Of a DNA stretch of 46,462 nt, positions 19,001 through 24,903 are shown in pieces. Source of the stretch: a virus. Each line of letters opens with the position of its first letter. Position 1 is the stretch's first letter. The notes under the pieces are model-generated. The model ran no database searches. It worked only from the letters and a program-made list of their open reading frames with translations, and was not told where the DNA came from. The translations under genes were made by a program, and so were the position numbers. The stretch spans positions 1-46,462 of the IMG/VR virus record IMGVR_UViG_3300044998_000299; one strand, 5' to 3'.

Positions 19001-19739
19001 TCGCCTCCGCCTGCACATCAGGATCGACGCTGGCCAGCGCCGTTTCGGCCCTCCGCACAATGTCGGTATCGAAGGTGCCAGGCCAAAGACCGCGATTTGC
19101 ACGCTGCTGGGCTATAGCGTCCTGCGGGTTCTTGAGCTCGCCGATCCGCTGCAGGCTGCGCACGATGTCCCGCTCGGCATCGGCAAGGCGATTCCCGAGA
19201 AAGCCACGCTCAACACGCTTGGGGGTGTCTGCCAGAGACGAAAGGATCGCCTCCATCGTGGGCGTGTAATCGGGGCCAGGCGCGAGCCGGGGCGGCGGCG
19301 CTTGCATGTTGCGCACGACATCGCCGTAAGGCATGTCGCCGTAAGGCATATCGGGCGGGGCCTCGGGCGTGACTTCGGGCGCGCGCCGGGGCAATATCCT
19401 TTGCGCGTTCTGCACGACATCGCCATAAGGCATGTCAGCCTGCGGCACGGCAGGGAAAGAGCCCGGCCGAGGGAATTCTTGGGGCGCGATCAAGGGCCGC
19501 ATGCCCTGTGGCGCACCCATCAGGGAAGCGATGAACGGCAAGAACCCGCCCTGGGCCGCATTGTCCAGCGGCACCCGGGGCGTTGGCGGATCGACGGGAG
19601 CCGCCAACCCACGCGACATGGCGGCATCTCGCTTCGACCTTGCCTCACGAGCCTGACTGGCCAGTAATACCGCCGCAGCCGTGTCGCCCCTTTGGTGGGC
19701 CGCACGGAGCGCAGCCATCAGTTCTTCATAGGATGCCAT
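7011..19739 (-). CDS. Giant polyvalent protein, 4242 residues: ParB-like, JAB, SF2 helicase, adenine methylase, ART, zincin and LPD domains
   Basis: One uninterrupted frame (start ATG 19739 behind GAGGGG) fills 27% of the window. Approximate domains are: N-terminal MPYGD repeats (100-145) and a hydrophobic Ala/Gly region (345-400); ParB-like nuclease with VIADGHQRLALA (759); JAB/RadC-like with HNHPSS (1280); SF2 helicase with GTGTGKT (1893), DEAH (1976), LSATPF (2061) and QQEGRILRVG (2361); N6-adenine methylase with EPSAGDGA (2502) and NPPF (2560); ADP-ribosyltransferase with AYHGTP and YGWGLYFA (2806-2830); zinc protease HEVIHAL (3176); then a roughly 1000-residue helical region resembling large polyvalent-protein-associated domains, with a hydrophobic helix near 3920. 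Iyer, Aravind and colleagues defined polyvalent proteins with such domains in phages and conjugative elements; the helicase-methylase pair recalls P1 DarB. Ejection with the DNA, with anti-restriction and host-modifying roles, is inferred. Confidence 0.88.
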   Translation of the reverse strand: MASYEELMAALRAAHQRGDTAAAVLLASQAREARSKRDAAMSRGLAAPVDPPTPRVPLDNAAQGGFLPFIASLMGAPQGMRPLIAPQEFPRPGSFPAVPQADMPYGDVVQNAQRILPRRAPEVTPEAPPDMPYGDMPYGDVVRNMQAPPPRLAPGPDYTPTMEAILSSLADTPKRVERGFLGNRLADAERDIVRSLQRIGELKNPQDAIAQQRANRGLWPGTFDTDIVRRAETALASVDPDVQAEAIEREQAAIMAARRIARATQDRIDQLDASMTPVKPAPGLPEALVSGIASFGDMAPGLAAFIVRRNPIPMMAYLGAYSRGSTYADKRAEGYDSEKAVTAANLYALAEAIPQYVPLAVILKRGTGAVAKIAGGAATEAASEALTSALQQLVDLGYLKEDMTWGEAVAEMQKSAAAGGVMGALMGGTATVADRAAQTVADRRARRGTPADPNAAPYAGAGTLPPAAPPPPVIDQIAASMRPPAPDPAVLAAPRVQAAPSSPIGQPAPLPAPPQPADTLAQIRAAMSGQPAPATQPPAQPARFQAGRPMTRAEVDADPDRFEVLDESEGQGRDWRATGGQVVLDKTTGQVFPLAPDREATDAQPSQTSGAIGAANAGTIRGGDAAGGDGTAQPPLEGRDGGQGFRPVAGSAQADAYAGSAADTDAALTAGRAPQADAVEAQSGRVPPATVPNQPSNFEFIDAAGVQRIQTEPSVMQYKAGGDAEGVTDRLRGVTEWRPERAGTVIVYEYADGRRVIADGHQRLALAKRLAREGKPIQMLAMILRQVDGVTPEEARVTAALKNIAEGSGTALDAAKVLRSTDKTPAQLDLPPNSSIVRDAAGMKNLSDQAFGMVVNGVASERDGGIVGRVVTDKAAQANILALLSRLQKDRPITAFQAEQVARQAAADTVTNTQDSLFGPEADTQNLYLERARIIEAAIKMAREEKNAFKNVLVNAKRLEAAGNRLDGERNRAFVDKASMIADYLQREANTKGAISEALTAAARALKGGATLVSATQQFRDAVERELGARGSERPSGDRGGHSSQPQRQPEPEPKAVGSGRNEDAADGDLFGAPSSPPRDPQADILAAMTGQTAPPPADPFDVPQTGKSPDRVRAEAEAEVRAKQSKIRKPGGNTGDAGPLFDSQQELFAPPKGEAANAPEPAKPPRETGADFLDRINTLREKYRGTDPVEIKGFVDLSRSPEGRALADQLAAADGLGPRKAIADAWVLERGKATKIEFVVLLDDQGRPVAIASGKRDAVSFPSYIWRMSIAGEVHYLTHNHPSSRGASHADIRSFLRLKWQGFAVMAHNGMRYEVERGPMAGNLVLPAPPAGTSAFDSLHNAANRKLMSILQARMIPVRYDDAEGIAREEAKRDRLNGSFDAIINLVYDRLGILSVSGDIRAKALEGTDGEADLESIIQEVAGAIPDDRLGRLGLDVAAIRAYQQDQAVAADAGFAGSQNGTSADGAGAGIGNGKRGHRGEDPALIQKGPLPAKGPAKTGNDALDGALDDIFGGESDVSGAGNNLAGGSRDGAASDRMGGTDVPAATGRTGRGNRGGNRARQAGDGQPGAGGGLPGGDAASVGAGSNPGADGQDGADRQPSARGERGGRAGGGGRGSSADTGRGADSAGNASGAPAKLTPAQQLAAIRAILKEDTLDFVAGPERRRTDSDFNRGTWDASSPYIMRQDADNPIDPRKAEALQSIFIDALDGVNIKQATDRQLFASIILPLRDAGMTRAEVVKLAPYLTAFLADLRAGRINMNPTLEPEQSALDRLNALVPGWTAVNGMLTNPDPAKGGIIDQAIRSKKWFVILNGSPRSVDGLDTVDQAVDWFIENHAAPAKPKTAPRIIPGDRANIDATVPELLPEQRDDVFKIETRFAKPDGHGFMLTNGTGTGKTYSGGGLIKRFYQQGKKNILIIAPDATHGSWARTLDALGVPSSRLANTTDAGEGVVYTTPENAGANNALASREWDMVVVDEAHKLSSNKDGEPTSTLHTLRAITHRPEDLWRKSRMIHSEDWAKYESMKDGDQKTAFYRRLKEREDREIQAWAQKPRSKVLFLSATPFAYDKSIDYAEGYLFKYPDDGRVGLSNQDGRTIFMVQNFGYRIRYHKLTKPEHAVDSAVFEREFHEKLKREGVLSGRSLQVDVDYDRRFVIVADAIGTEIDAILKTLSEGKNSADPVLKDGYRTLNSLMRSKFGYLARMQLLEAIKAKAAVSDIQKHLAMGRKVVVFHDFNKGGGFNPFAPLRDLSLLGDDNALKALADLSEKNPGWDKLDFTGYPAAAVGLKAAFGERAGVFSGLTKKDRDAQLAAFNTDNSGLDVLIVQADAGGAGVSMHDVTGTHPRVMINLGMPTKPTTTLQQEGRILRVGTKTNAAFRYYTIGTTWERIAFAQRIAERSGTVENLALGNEARAITDAFVDAYMDAEAFDPSDADGKGGKDKDRARNVTTPWQKAISYYFARAKMLGRRDQREGLDFYPTPEPLGLKMVEWAGIRANERVLEPSAGDGAIARFMPDDAAVTIVEPSDDLGSTALLRAPRANLAATTFEQHHISNKYHVVVMNPPFGSGGKTAMDHLAKAAKHLRPGGRLVALIPSGNSADKRFDAWWNSDDAKDFNWTADISLPAVTFERAGTGIMSRVVILDKIPDASERAMFGSRHGGTKRIDFTGASTITDFFDRLERYDVPRRPDPKQDVIEELEAEGQDASTPAPVQRPGPPVGGYVQFRLEKATHGKTGQPLFVAAFTKRVERDVYNAVLAVAKQHGGWYSSFSGNGAKPGFQFKSEAARQAFIADITKPTVAGMEETAYHGTPHDFDRFSLAAIGTGEGAQTYGWGLYFAGKRSVSEWYRDRLSRPSLQIDGEDIPSFLYEPLSVETNARTNEYLADKTPSKPVEVSAEAWRGGAPLFPYSLRRLIGDLRDRILAAPGDNVQERLRAYRDAEVTAYERAEQDGITFDMAERAARIAAIDWLSERVTKKNPGRVYTVDIPDQDRLLDWDAPLSKQPEAVKAAIRSMDAAPDESVWDKTTGRDLIEQLTIDAMGDAAFMRSTQERAAARAVARRYASEALRAAGIPGHRYLDGSSRSAGEGSYNYVIYDEAAIQILAKEQRAQMVREAAAATDEIRSLLPKLRAELDRLDLKRVRLTAREGDPGWQGAFAITGDGEMEILIGASLDPMKTLHHEVIHALRAMNLFTPEEWKALTLAAERKWLAKHDIAKRYPDLTEAERIEEAIAEEFSEALAAKESPKGSILVRAFNKIARVLRALRNVLQGAGYQTPEDIFGRVLAGEISARRAGNTGARAGMAEQRRKAAPERQGNLFGDRMMFQRPPLAVRPLTPQGRAHRNSAMGPTPFIPDRRIWETLTAAGVPIWQRLRDLPGAASDAVDRVRFTIQDRFLPVLRAQEAVMRQTGRPLPKEQDAYVAETTFSGKVGRHLLDIDERFTKPIIQIIAASKGRMTSETVGEYLYARHAIERNAYIASINPQMPDGGSGMLNADAQAILAQVAASPDAAAYAEIGRKVDEMREWSIALRENAGLISNSQATLWRKQYRHYVPLKGFEETDHFEALMDLGGVRLGRRFSVRGQETRRALGRRSEAFNPLQSAISMAQEVAIRAEKNRVAQALYELAKNHPSKALWEVKKPKQKRYFNRSTGLVETRVEDPVSMVMEPNEMAVKIGGEEHRILFMDERIAKAAGTLGADQMSGVVRVLSVLSRFFSMTRTMLSPEFMITNAFRDFQTAQFNIQAFGEADKARIAKAMAKNWRKAFMGAMRGSTYRFDTEWSRYYNEFQQAGAQVWFWTMENPEASREDLDRRIRLARGNKAVRALKVMTTPSAFFSFRDNAALAFIERTNLAVDNAIRLAAFVEARRAGWDVEKAAFLAKELTVNFNRRGEVGSTMNALYPFFNAAIQGTARTLKAISSRRVALMALTAVAAGAVLDLINASLSEEDDNGELLYDKVPNWRNERNLHLVLWGTGDNPAAIPMPYGYNVFPYAGQQIGKVMRGVKPADKAFADVVAAIFGAFSPISAATPAQMVSPFIADPLVEMAENKDWRGVPIYPQNYGNQTEPDAFVHFRSATEVSKWVAQTLNSLTGGDFRESGAVDISPETLDHLASFVVGSAGAFWGRSADIVVKVMQGDFESIERRNVPFLRNLSSPVGEWQDRDRYYRFGAEVKNAQADLKAYKAAGQPVPPKTAALAGLYDDWLKAERERARRGEWNPAKVGALAARDESKVFLDFNRKYIAVMGRQGE
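19315..19440 (-). repeat. MPYGD coding repeats in the giant gene
   Basis: A 15-base unit encoding MPYGD occurs twice in tandem at about 19317-19350 and once more near 19421-19438, the outer copies continuing as VV-[QR]-N. They lie in the Pro-rich linker before the first helical region of the giant protein. They look like short linear binding motifs or a spacer. Confidence 0.7.
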
Positions 19740-19747
19740 TGAGCCCC

Positions 19748-20422
19748 TCAGTAACGGCGCAGAAGTTCGTCATCGGTCGGAAAGTCGCGCGGCAAGACCG
19801 GATCAGGCGGAAGCGGGATCGGAGCCGTGCGCGCAGCCGGGGGCGCAGGCGCAGCCGGGGGCGCAGGCGCAGCCGGGGGCGCAGGCGCGGCAGGGGGCGC
19901 GATGGAGGTAGACCTAGGCGGCTTGGTTCGCCGGGGATCCTCGCCGCCCGAGCGCCTGGGCCGCGCACCTCCACCCACGGGAACGTCGCCCCTCAGCATC
20001 GTCGCGGCGATCTGCTTGAGGTAATCGGGAGCGTCAGGGTTGTTCAGGACATCCATGGCCTGCCGCATCCGCGGCGTGATGTTCCCACCCAGAAGCCCTT
20101 CGACCATGGCGTTCCGTTGCGCGGTTACTGCCGCATCGCGCTTGTCTGCCAGCCTTGAGCCGGTCATTGCCCCGATGATGGGCGCGAGGAATGCCAGCGC
20201 CGGGCTGCCCGATCCGGCTGCGCTCGACATGGCGCTCTCAAGCATCCGCATCGCCATCTCGTAGCGTTCGGGCGTCATGTTTCCGCCGCCGATGCGCGGC
20301 AGGAACTCCTGGCGCGGCGCCTGTTCAGCCTGGATGCCACCCAAGCCCACGGGGCGCGGCATCGGGCGCGGAGCGGGACCCGTCGCGCCGCCACCACCCA
20401 TGCCGCCGAATAACTTGGCCAT
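19748..20422 (-). CDS. Probable internal virion protein, 224 residues, Pro/Ala-rich tail
   Basis: Begins at ATG 20422 within the stop of the S74-domain gene (TGATG) and ends 8 bases before the giant gene. The N-terminus is Gly/Pro-rich (KLFGGMGGGGATGP). A central helical part has a hydrophobic segment (PALAFLAPIIGAMTG) that may insert into membrane. The C-terminus holds about four copies of AAPAPP, then a charged end (DDELLRRY). Location between an internal protein and the giant polyvalent protein suggests an ejection or core protein. I do not recognise the family. Confidence 0.65.
   Translation of the reverse strand: MAKLFGGMGGGGATGPAPRPMPRPVGLGGIQAEQAPRQEFLPRIGGGNMTPERYEMAMRMLESAMSSAAGSGSPALAFLAPIIGAMTGSRLADKRDAAVTAQRNAMVEGLLGGNITPRMRQAMDVLNNPDAPDYLKQIAATMLRGDVPVGGGARPRRSGGEDPRRTKPPRSTSIAPPAAPAPPAAPAPPAAPAPPAARTAPIPLPPDPVLPRDFPTDDELLRRY
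19831..19900 (-). repeat. 18-bp tandem repeat encoding AAPAPP
   Basis: Three exact copies of an 18-base unit (19831-19848, 19849-19866, 19867-19884) and a degenerate fourth, in frame within the 224-residue protein. The result is a Pro/Ala hinge of the kind that changes copy number by replication slippage. Confidence 0.85.
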
Positions 20423-21399
20423 CAGTCCACCTGCGGAAGTTGCGAGTAATCAAGGAAAAACCAGCGCCCGATGCGCTGCACGGCGGCGGGCATGGCGCGC
20501 CTGACATCCTGCACCATGTACCCGCGGCGAACCGTTCCGGGGCGATCCCAGATGTAGCGCCATGCGTAGAGCGGGAACCCGTTGCGATACCCGATCAACC
20601 GGACATCACGCTTGAACACCCGGTCGGACTTCATCAGCATGGCTGCGCCAAGGCCGCCCAGCGTGCTGGCCATAGACGCGCGGTTGGCTTGGTTCTGGTT
20701 ATGCTGGGCCATCTGCTGCTGATACTGCTGCCCGACGAGCCCGGAGTAATTGACGCCGGGCGCGCTGCCCGAGGGGACCGCGCTGGGCGGGTTGTAGCTG
20801 CCCCCCATGGCCGCGACAAGTTCTGCGATGGCCCCCTGCCGGGCGGCCGCATCCAGCGAAAACAGACGCGATTGCTCCTGTCCTGCCGCAATGTCGGCAT
20901 CCATTGCCAGCCGGGCCAGCGTGTCCTGGGTGTTGCGCTGCTGCTCTGCCATGGCTTCCTTGAACGCATCCGAGCCGACAGGCAGGCCGCGGGCCTGCAG
21001 GTTGGTGAGAAGCCGCGAATTCGACCTGTCGATGCTGGGCTGCATCATTGACAGCGTGCGATCATAGATCGACTGCGCCACCGTGCTCCGATCCTGCGCG
21101 CGGGGTGCATTGGGCATGTTGGAAATGTTGTCCGAAATGATCCGGTTCGTCAGATCGACAGAGGCGGGTTCAAGCGCGGTCCTGATCTGCCGTTCCCACG
21201 GGCTTTCGACCCTGCTGACTGCCGATTGCGAGCCTTGCGGCGCCACACCTTGCTTGAATTGGCCCGTGGCCGGGTCGGTGTAGCCATAGCGAATGCCGGC
21301 CCCCGAGGGCGAATAGGTGTCCAGCCGGTTGAACTGGGCCTCTGCGCTAGCGGTCTTGTATGGATCAGGCGGTGCCGGTGCCGTGCTGCCCTTGCCCAT
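20422..21399 (-). CDS. Internal/tail protein with C-terminal S74-like intramolecular chaperone domain, 325 residues
   Basis: The N-terminal 250 residues are helical and rich in Gln, Asn and Ala (for example QQYQQQMAQHNQNQANRAS), typical of podovirus internal proteins. Residues from about 258 carry a peptidase S74-like signature: SDRVFKRDV keeps the Ser and Lys of the SD-x-x-x-K-x-D autoprocessing motif, followed by YAWRYIW and GYMVQDVRRAMPAAV. S74 domains assist trimerisation of fibres and then often cleave themselves off. Start ATG 21399 has AGGTGG upstream and overlaps the GNAT gene by 35 bases. Whether this copy cleaves is not known. Confidence 0.7.
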   Translation of the reverse strand: MGKGSTAPAPPDPYKTASAEAQFNRLDTYSPSGAGIRYGYTDPATGQFKQGVAPQGSQSAVSRVESPWERQIRTALEPASVDLTNRIISDNISNMPNAPRAQDRSTVAQSIYDRTLSMMQPSIDRSNSRLLTNLQARGLPVGSDAFKEAMAEQQRNTQDTLARLAMDADIAAGQEQSRLFSLDAAARQGAIAELVAAMGGSYNPPSAVPSGSAPGVNYSGLVGQQYQQQMAQHNQNQANRASMASTLGGLGAAMLMKSDRVFKRDVRLIGYRNGFPLYAWRYIWDRPGTVRRGYMVQDVRRAMPAAVQRIGRWFFLDYSQLPQVD

Positions 21400-21820
21400 G
21401 TCGAAGCCACCTGCATTGTTCGCGATACATCTGCAAAACTACCAGCGGGCCGCCGCCATGTGCGGCAAACGGGATCAGCGCGACGTGGTTGAACCCCAGC
21501 TTGGTGGCAAGGTTCAGGCTGGACAGGTTGTCCATCGGCACCAGCACCGTAACCGCCTCCACGCCAAGCTGCAGAAAGGGGTATGCGAAGATGTGGAACA
21601 AGGTGTGTCGGTCGGCCCATCCGCTGCCCGGCTCGGCCGCAATGGATGCCTCGATGTTGACCCCGTTGCAGCGTTCATAGGTGACGCCAGCCACCACCTT
21701 GTTGCCCTTGATCACGCCCAGCGCCGCCACGCCGGGGGTTTGAACATAGCCCGGTATGCGCTGGCCGACCCATTCGGCGATCAGCCTGTCAGCGCCATAG
21801 ACAACATTGCCTATTCTCAC
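21365..21820 (-). CDS. GNAT-family acetyltransferase-like virion-module protein, 151 residues
   Basis: Start taken at GTG 21820, which overlaps the previous stop as GTGA; an open frame to 21859 is also possible. The N-acetyltransferase fold is seen in VAALGVIKGNKVVAGVTY (beta2-beta4), HIFAYPFLQLGVEAVTVLV (helix 3/beta5) and the late motif NLATKLGFNHVALIP (helix 4, beta6). GNAT genes at this place, between hub and internal proteins, are common in podoviruses. They may be structural or may modify host proteins. The acetyl-CoA pyrophosphate loop is not a canonical Q/RxxGxG/A, so activity is uncertain. Confidence 0.75.
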   Translation of the reverse strand: MRIGNVVYGADRLIAEWVGQRIPGYVQTPGVAALGVIKGNKVVAGVTYERCNGVNIEASIAAEPGSGWADRHTLFHIFAYPFLQLGVEAVTVLVPMDNLSSLNLATKLGFNHVALIPFAAHGGGPLVVLQMYREQCRWLRHGQGQHGTGTA

Positions 21821-23277
21821 AATCCGAGGGCGGCCGTCAGTCCCGTGATTTCCGCCCATCGCGCTGTAACCTCCAACGTGATCTGGAACCGCTTGCCCGA
21901 GGCATCCGTGGGGATCTTGTCGGACAGCGAAAGTCGTGTGCCGCTCCCTTCTTCGGGCGTCAGACGAATGATCTGCTGCGCCTCCGCGATGTCGGCGTCG
22001 GTGTCGTTGTTGTCCGACAAGACCACTACCCTGACACGAAGGGGGCCTTCCGAAATGATGACAGGCTCAATGTAGTCAACAGAAACATTCCTGCCGACCT
22101 CAAACCAGGACGACACCCAGCGAGCGGTGATCAATTCATCGGTGCCGGTGTGCCGGAGCTTTCCGAGGCGGCCGTCTGTTGCCGTGATCTGGGGTGTGCC
22201 TGCCAGATTGTGCCAGTCCAGCGCGGGCAAATCCATGGTCGCCCATGAGCGGCCCTCCATGTAATAGACGAACTGGCGGGCCGTGCCATTTGCGACACGG
22301 TTGATGACCACCATGGACCCGTCGCGCGCCGTGAACATCTGCCAGTCGGCAGGGCCCGCCTCGACGAGCGCGGCAATTTCGTCGGCGATCGGCTGCGAGA
22401 TGTCGGAGACCAGCGCCAGCACTGACTCCCGAATCGCCTGACTTACGCTGATCGGGCCTTGTGCGGTCAGCATCCACGCATCGGACCCGACTTGCGTGAA
22501 TGCCCTGCGCCCAATGATGATGGCGCCATCGACACGCCCGACCAGACGCCAGTCATTCGGGTCGGTCGGATCGAACCCCTCGTAGAGGATCATCTGGCCA
22601 GTGGTCGTGACGATGCACAAGACATCGTTCATGCCGTGTCCGGCGTCGATCGTAAGCGATGTCATCGCCTGGATCGATCCGGTGATGTTGCCCAGCCTGC
22701 CCAGAGGGAAGCGCGACATCGGGCCGGTGACGGCGCCGACATCGCCGACGAGAAATTCCAGCGGTCCCCCGGTTTTCCAGAGGTATATCCTGTCGTGGTG
22801 GCTGATGATGCCGTCACACTCCGCAGGGTCGGGACCTGCGGCGGCGGTAAAGCCAGCCGAGGTGAACGCGGTTCCGTCAAATCGCACGGGCAGACCAAGG
22901 CCGTCCGCAATCAGGATGTTGCCGGAGATTGCGGCCCATGATGCTTGCCCTCCGAATGGCCTGGTGATGCTGAGCGCGCCTGCGGTCGCCCCGGTGGGGG
23001 TGACAGTGATGTAGAGGCTGGCCCCGCCGAACTCGAACGGGATGCGCTGGATCACGGCAGAGGGCGCAGATACCCATTCGACTCCCGGCCGGGTCACCAT
23101 GGAGACGCCATTGGACCGCAGGTTCAGCAATTCGGAGGCAAAGAGGTTGCTGACACGCGCACTGCGCGCCTTGGCATAGATGCCGCGAAGCGGAAGGGGA
23201 ATCGGAACCTCTCGCGAGGATGACTGCCCGGCCCGCTTCCTGCGCTGCGCTCGCACTGCCAGCCTGTGACGCATCAT
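21817..23277 (-). CDS. P22 gp10-like tail hub / DNA-stabilisation protein, 486 residues
   Basis: Beta-rich protein that starts RHRLAVRAQRRKR and continues ASELLNLRSNGVSMVTRPGVEW, typical of short-tail hub proteins that open with an assignment of array parameters. Repeating four-stranded blade-like units (for example GNILIADGLGLPVRFDG, DVLCIVTTTGQMILYEG, SDAWMLTAQGPISVSQ) suggest a beta-propeller, as in the P22 gp10 family that plugs and extends the portal-adaptor channel. ATG 23277 overlaps the collar gene stop (ATGA). The family match is by pattern, not by a search. Confidence 0.7.
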   Translation of the reverse strand: MMRHRLAVRAQRRKRAGQSSSREVPIPLPLRGIYAKARSARVSNLFASELLNLRSNGVSMVTRPGVEWVSAPSAVIQRIPFEFGGASLYITVTPTGATAGALSITRPFGGQASWAAISGNILIADGLGLPVRFDGTAFTSAGFTAAAGPDPAECDGIISHHDRIYLWKTGGPLEFLVGDVGAVTGPMSRFPLGRLGNITGSIQAMTSLTIDAGHGMNDVLCIVTTTGQMILYEGFDPTDPNDWRLVGRVDGAIIIGRRAFTQVGSDAWMLTAQGPISVSQAIRESVLALVSDISQPIADEIAALVEAGPADWQMFTARDGSMVVINRVANGTARQFVYYMEGRSWATMDLPALDWHNLAGTPQITATDGRLGKLRHTGTDELITARWVSSWFEVGRNVSVDYIEPVIISEGPLRVRVVVLSDNNDTDADIAEAQQIIRLTPEEGSGTRLSLSDKIPTDASGKRFQITLEVTARWAEITGLTAALGL

Positions 23278-23963
23278 GTCCGCACCATCCAGTTGACTGC
23301 GAAATAGGGGGGCAGGACGGAGAACGGGTGGCCGTCACCCGTGCTACCCGCGACGATCCCTGTCGTGGCCGTGCCGATCGAGCCGGTGACCGTGGTAGAC
23401 CCTATCGTGATTCCGGTTGTCGCCGTGCCGGTGCTTCCTGCCGCAGCCGATGCCACGTCTGCGCCTATAACGGCCCCTGTCGGGTCTGCAACGACGGCGC
23501 TGTGGCTGTGGCCGGGGTCGATGACGGTGTGGCCGTGCGCGTCGGCCGTGAAACTGTGGGCATGGCCCGGGTCAGTCAGGACATGAGTGTGTGCAGGCAG
23601 GTTGCCGGTATCCAGCGTGACCTCTGCGACGCCGCCAAGCGACATCAGCGCGCCGATGCTCGCCGATGCGCCAAAGAGCGTGCGCCCGCGCAGATCGGGC
23701 AGGTTGAAAGTGTCCGCATCGGCCCCAAAGGTCTCGCCCAGAATTCCGAACAGGCGGGGATAAGCGATCTTCGAGAGGGCCTGGCCGTTGCAAATCTTCC
23801 AGCCGTTGCCGGGCTCGTCCTGCAGAAGCGTGGGAACGATGGTCCCTGCCGGGCAGATGATTTCCAGAAGGGCGGTCAGGACGGCATTCGGATCGTTCTG
23901 CGCGTCATAGATGCGGGTGCGCCTGCGGCTGAACGAATATTGCTCAATGGACGGCTCGGCCAT
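23274..23963 (-). CDS. Phage tail collar domain protein, 229 residues
   Basis: Contains the Phage_Collar signature near residues 50-95: WKICNGQALS, YPRLFGILGETFG and FNLPDLRGRTLFG. A His-rich segment follows (LPAHTHVL, PGHAHSF, AHGHTV, PGHSHS), seen in many collar-type fibres and able to bind metal along the trimer axis. Then come Gly/Thr repeats (GTATTGI) and a conserved end (VLPPYFAVNWMVRT). It is probably a short tail fibre or collar subunit. The start lies directly after the adaptor stop. Confidence 0.88.
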   Translation of the reverse strand: MAEPSIEQYSFSRRRTRIYDAQNDPNAVLTALLEIICPAGTIVPTLLQDEPGNGWKICNGQALSKIAYPRLFGILGETFGADADTFNLPDLRGRTLFGASASIGALMSLGGVAEVTLDTGNLPAHTHVLTDPGHAHSFTADAHGHTVIDPGHSHSAVVADPTGAVIGADVASAAAGSTGTATTGITIGSTTVTGSIGTATTGIVAGSTGDGHPFSVLPPYFAVNWMVRT

Positions 23964-24902
23964 TCAGGTCACCAGCCATTTCCCGCCGCCGACAGGGTAG
24001 GTGTCGTAGGCTGGCCGATCCATGCCCAAGCGGATTGCGCGTGCGCCGCCTGCATCATGGTCAAGCCGCTGGCTCATCTCGACCTCATATTCTGCGGCGG
24101 CCTCGGCATAGTCCAGACCCAGCCCGCGGCGCAGCCGATATGTCATGCCTAGCGACAAGACGTGATCGTCGTCGAACACCGGGCGATCCTCGTCATGCTC
24201 GAATTCGGGCCGACGCACCTCGGGATAGGGCGCGCGGATGGATGACGGGCTGATCTGGCGCAGAATCTCGAACACTTCGTCTCCCCAGACCCCGGCATCC
24301 CACCCAGGCCCTGCCTCATAGGCGAAGGTGCCACCAGTCGTGATGTTCAGGCCTTCCAGCGCCATTTGGCCATCGCGCGGCACCCACGGCGCGATGATCT
24401 GCGGCGGCGTCACGCTGAAATCGAAGTCGCCTTCGCGGATTCGCGACACAACCGGAAACCGGCTGACGTATTCGATGGCCACCATCTCGGCGGCCGAAGG
24501 GGTAGGCTCGAAGAAGATGGCATTGTTCCTGATGCGCCAGCCCATCTCGACGGCGGTAACGGCGCCGCCGAAAATCCACGAAGCCCAGCTCTGCGGCGAT
24601 GCCGGGCCAATAAGCCCCAGCGGCCAGCCGCCGCGATGTTCCGTGTTCGGGATCATGCGCAGGAAGTCCGGGGGCAAAGGGTAGGCAAACCGTCCGGGCT
24701 GTAGCGAGAACACCCATGTCGAATGAAATTCGGACAGGCCGTTGTGACCTGACCGGGTGAGATAGTCGCGGATGGTGTCCTTCGCCGCCACCCGCAGAAG
24801 TTTCGCGACCTTTGTGCTGGACGCGAAAAGCGAGGTGGGCGCTGGCGCGGTGTTGTCGCGCTCCGCAGCCTCTTGGGCGATGGCGAGGATCGTGCGCCCC
24901 AT
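23964..24902 (-). CDS. Head-to-tail adaptor protein (P22 gp4 / tail tubular A-like), 312 residues
   Basis: Starts at ATG 24902, one base past the upstream stop (TGACATG); the open frame reaches TTG 24923. The first 60 residues are helical, followed by beta-rich segments (FAYPLPPDFLRMI, NNAIFFEPTPSAAEMVAIEYVSRFPVVS) that match the pattern of podovirus adaptor proteins building the ring under the portal. A conserved late segment (DDDHVLSLGMTYRLRRGLGLDYAEAAAEY) is typical of them. Position between capsid and hub genes agrees. Confidence 0.78.
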   Translation of the reverse strand: MGRTILAIAQEAAERDNTAPAPTSLFASSTKVAKLLRVAAKDTIRDYLTRSGHNGLSEFHSTWVFSLQPGRFAYPLPPDFLRMIPNTEHRGGWPLGLIGPASPQSWASWIFGGAVTAVEMGWRIRNNAIFFEPTPSAAEMVAIEYVSRFPVVSRIREGDFDFSVTPPQIIAPWVPRDGQMALEGLNITTGGTFAYEAGPGWDAGVWGDEVFEILRQISPSSIRAPYPEVRRPEFEHDEDRPVFDDDHVLSLGMTYRLRRGLGLDYAEAAAEYEVEMSQRLDHDAGGARAIRLGMDRPAYDTYPVGGGKWLVT

Positions 24903-24903
24903 G

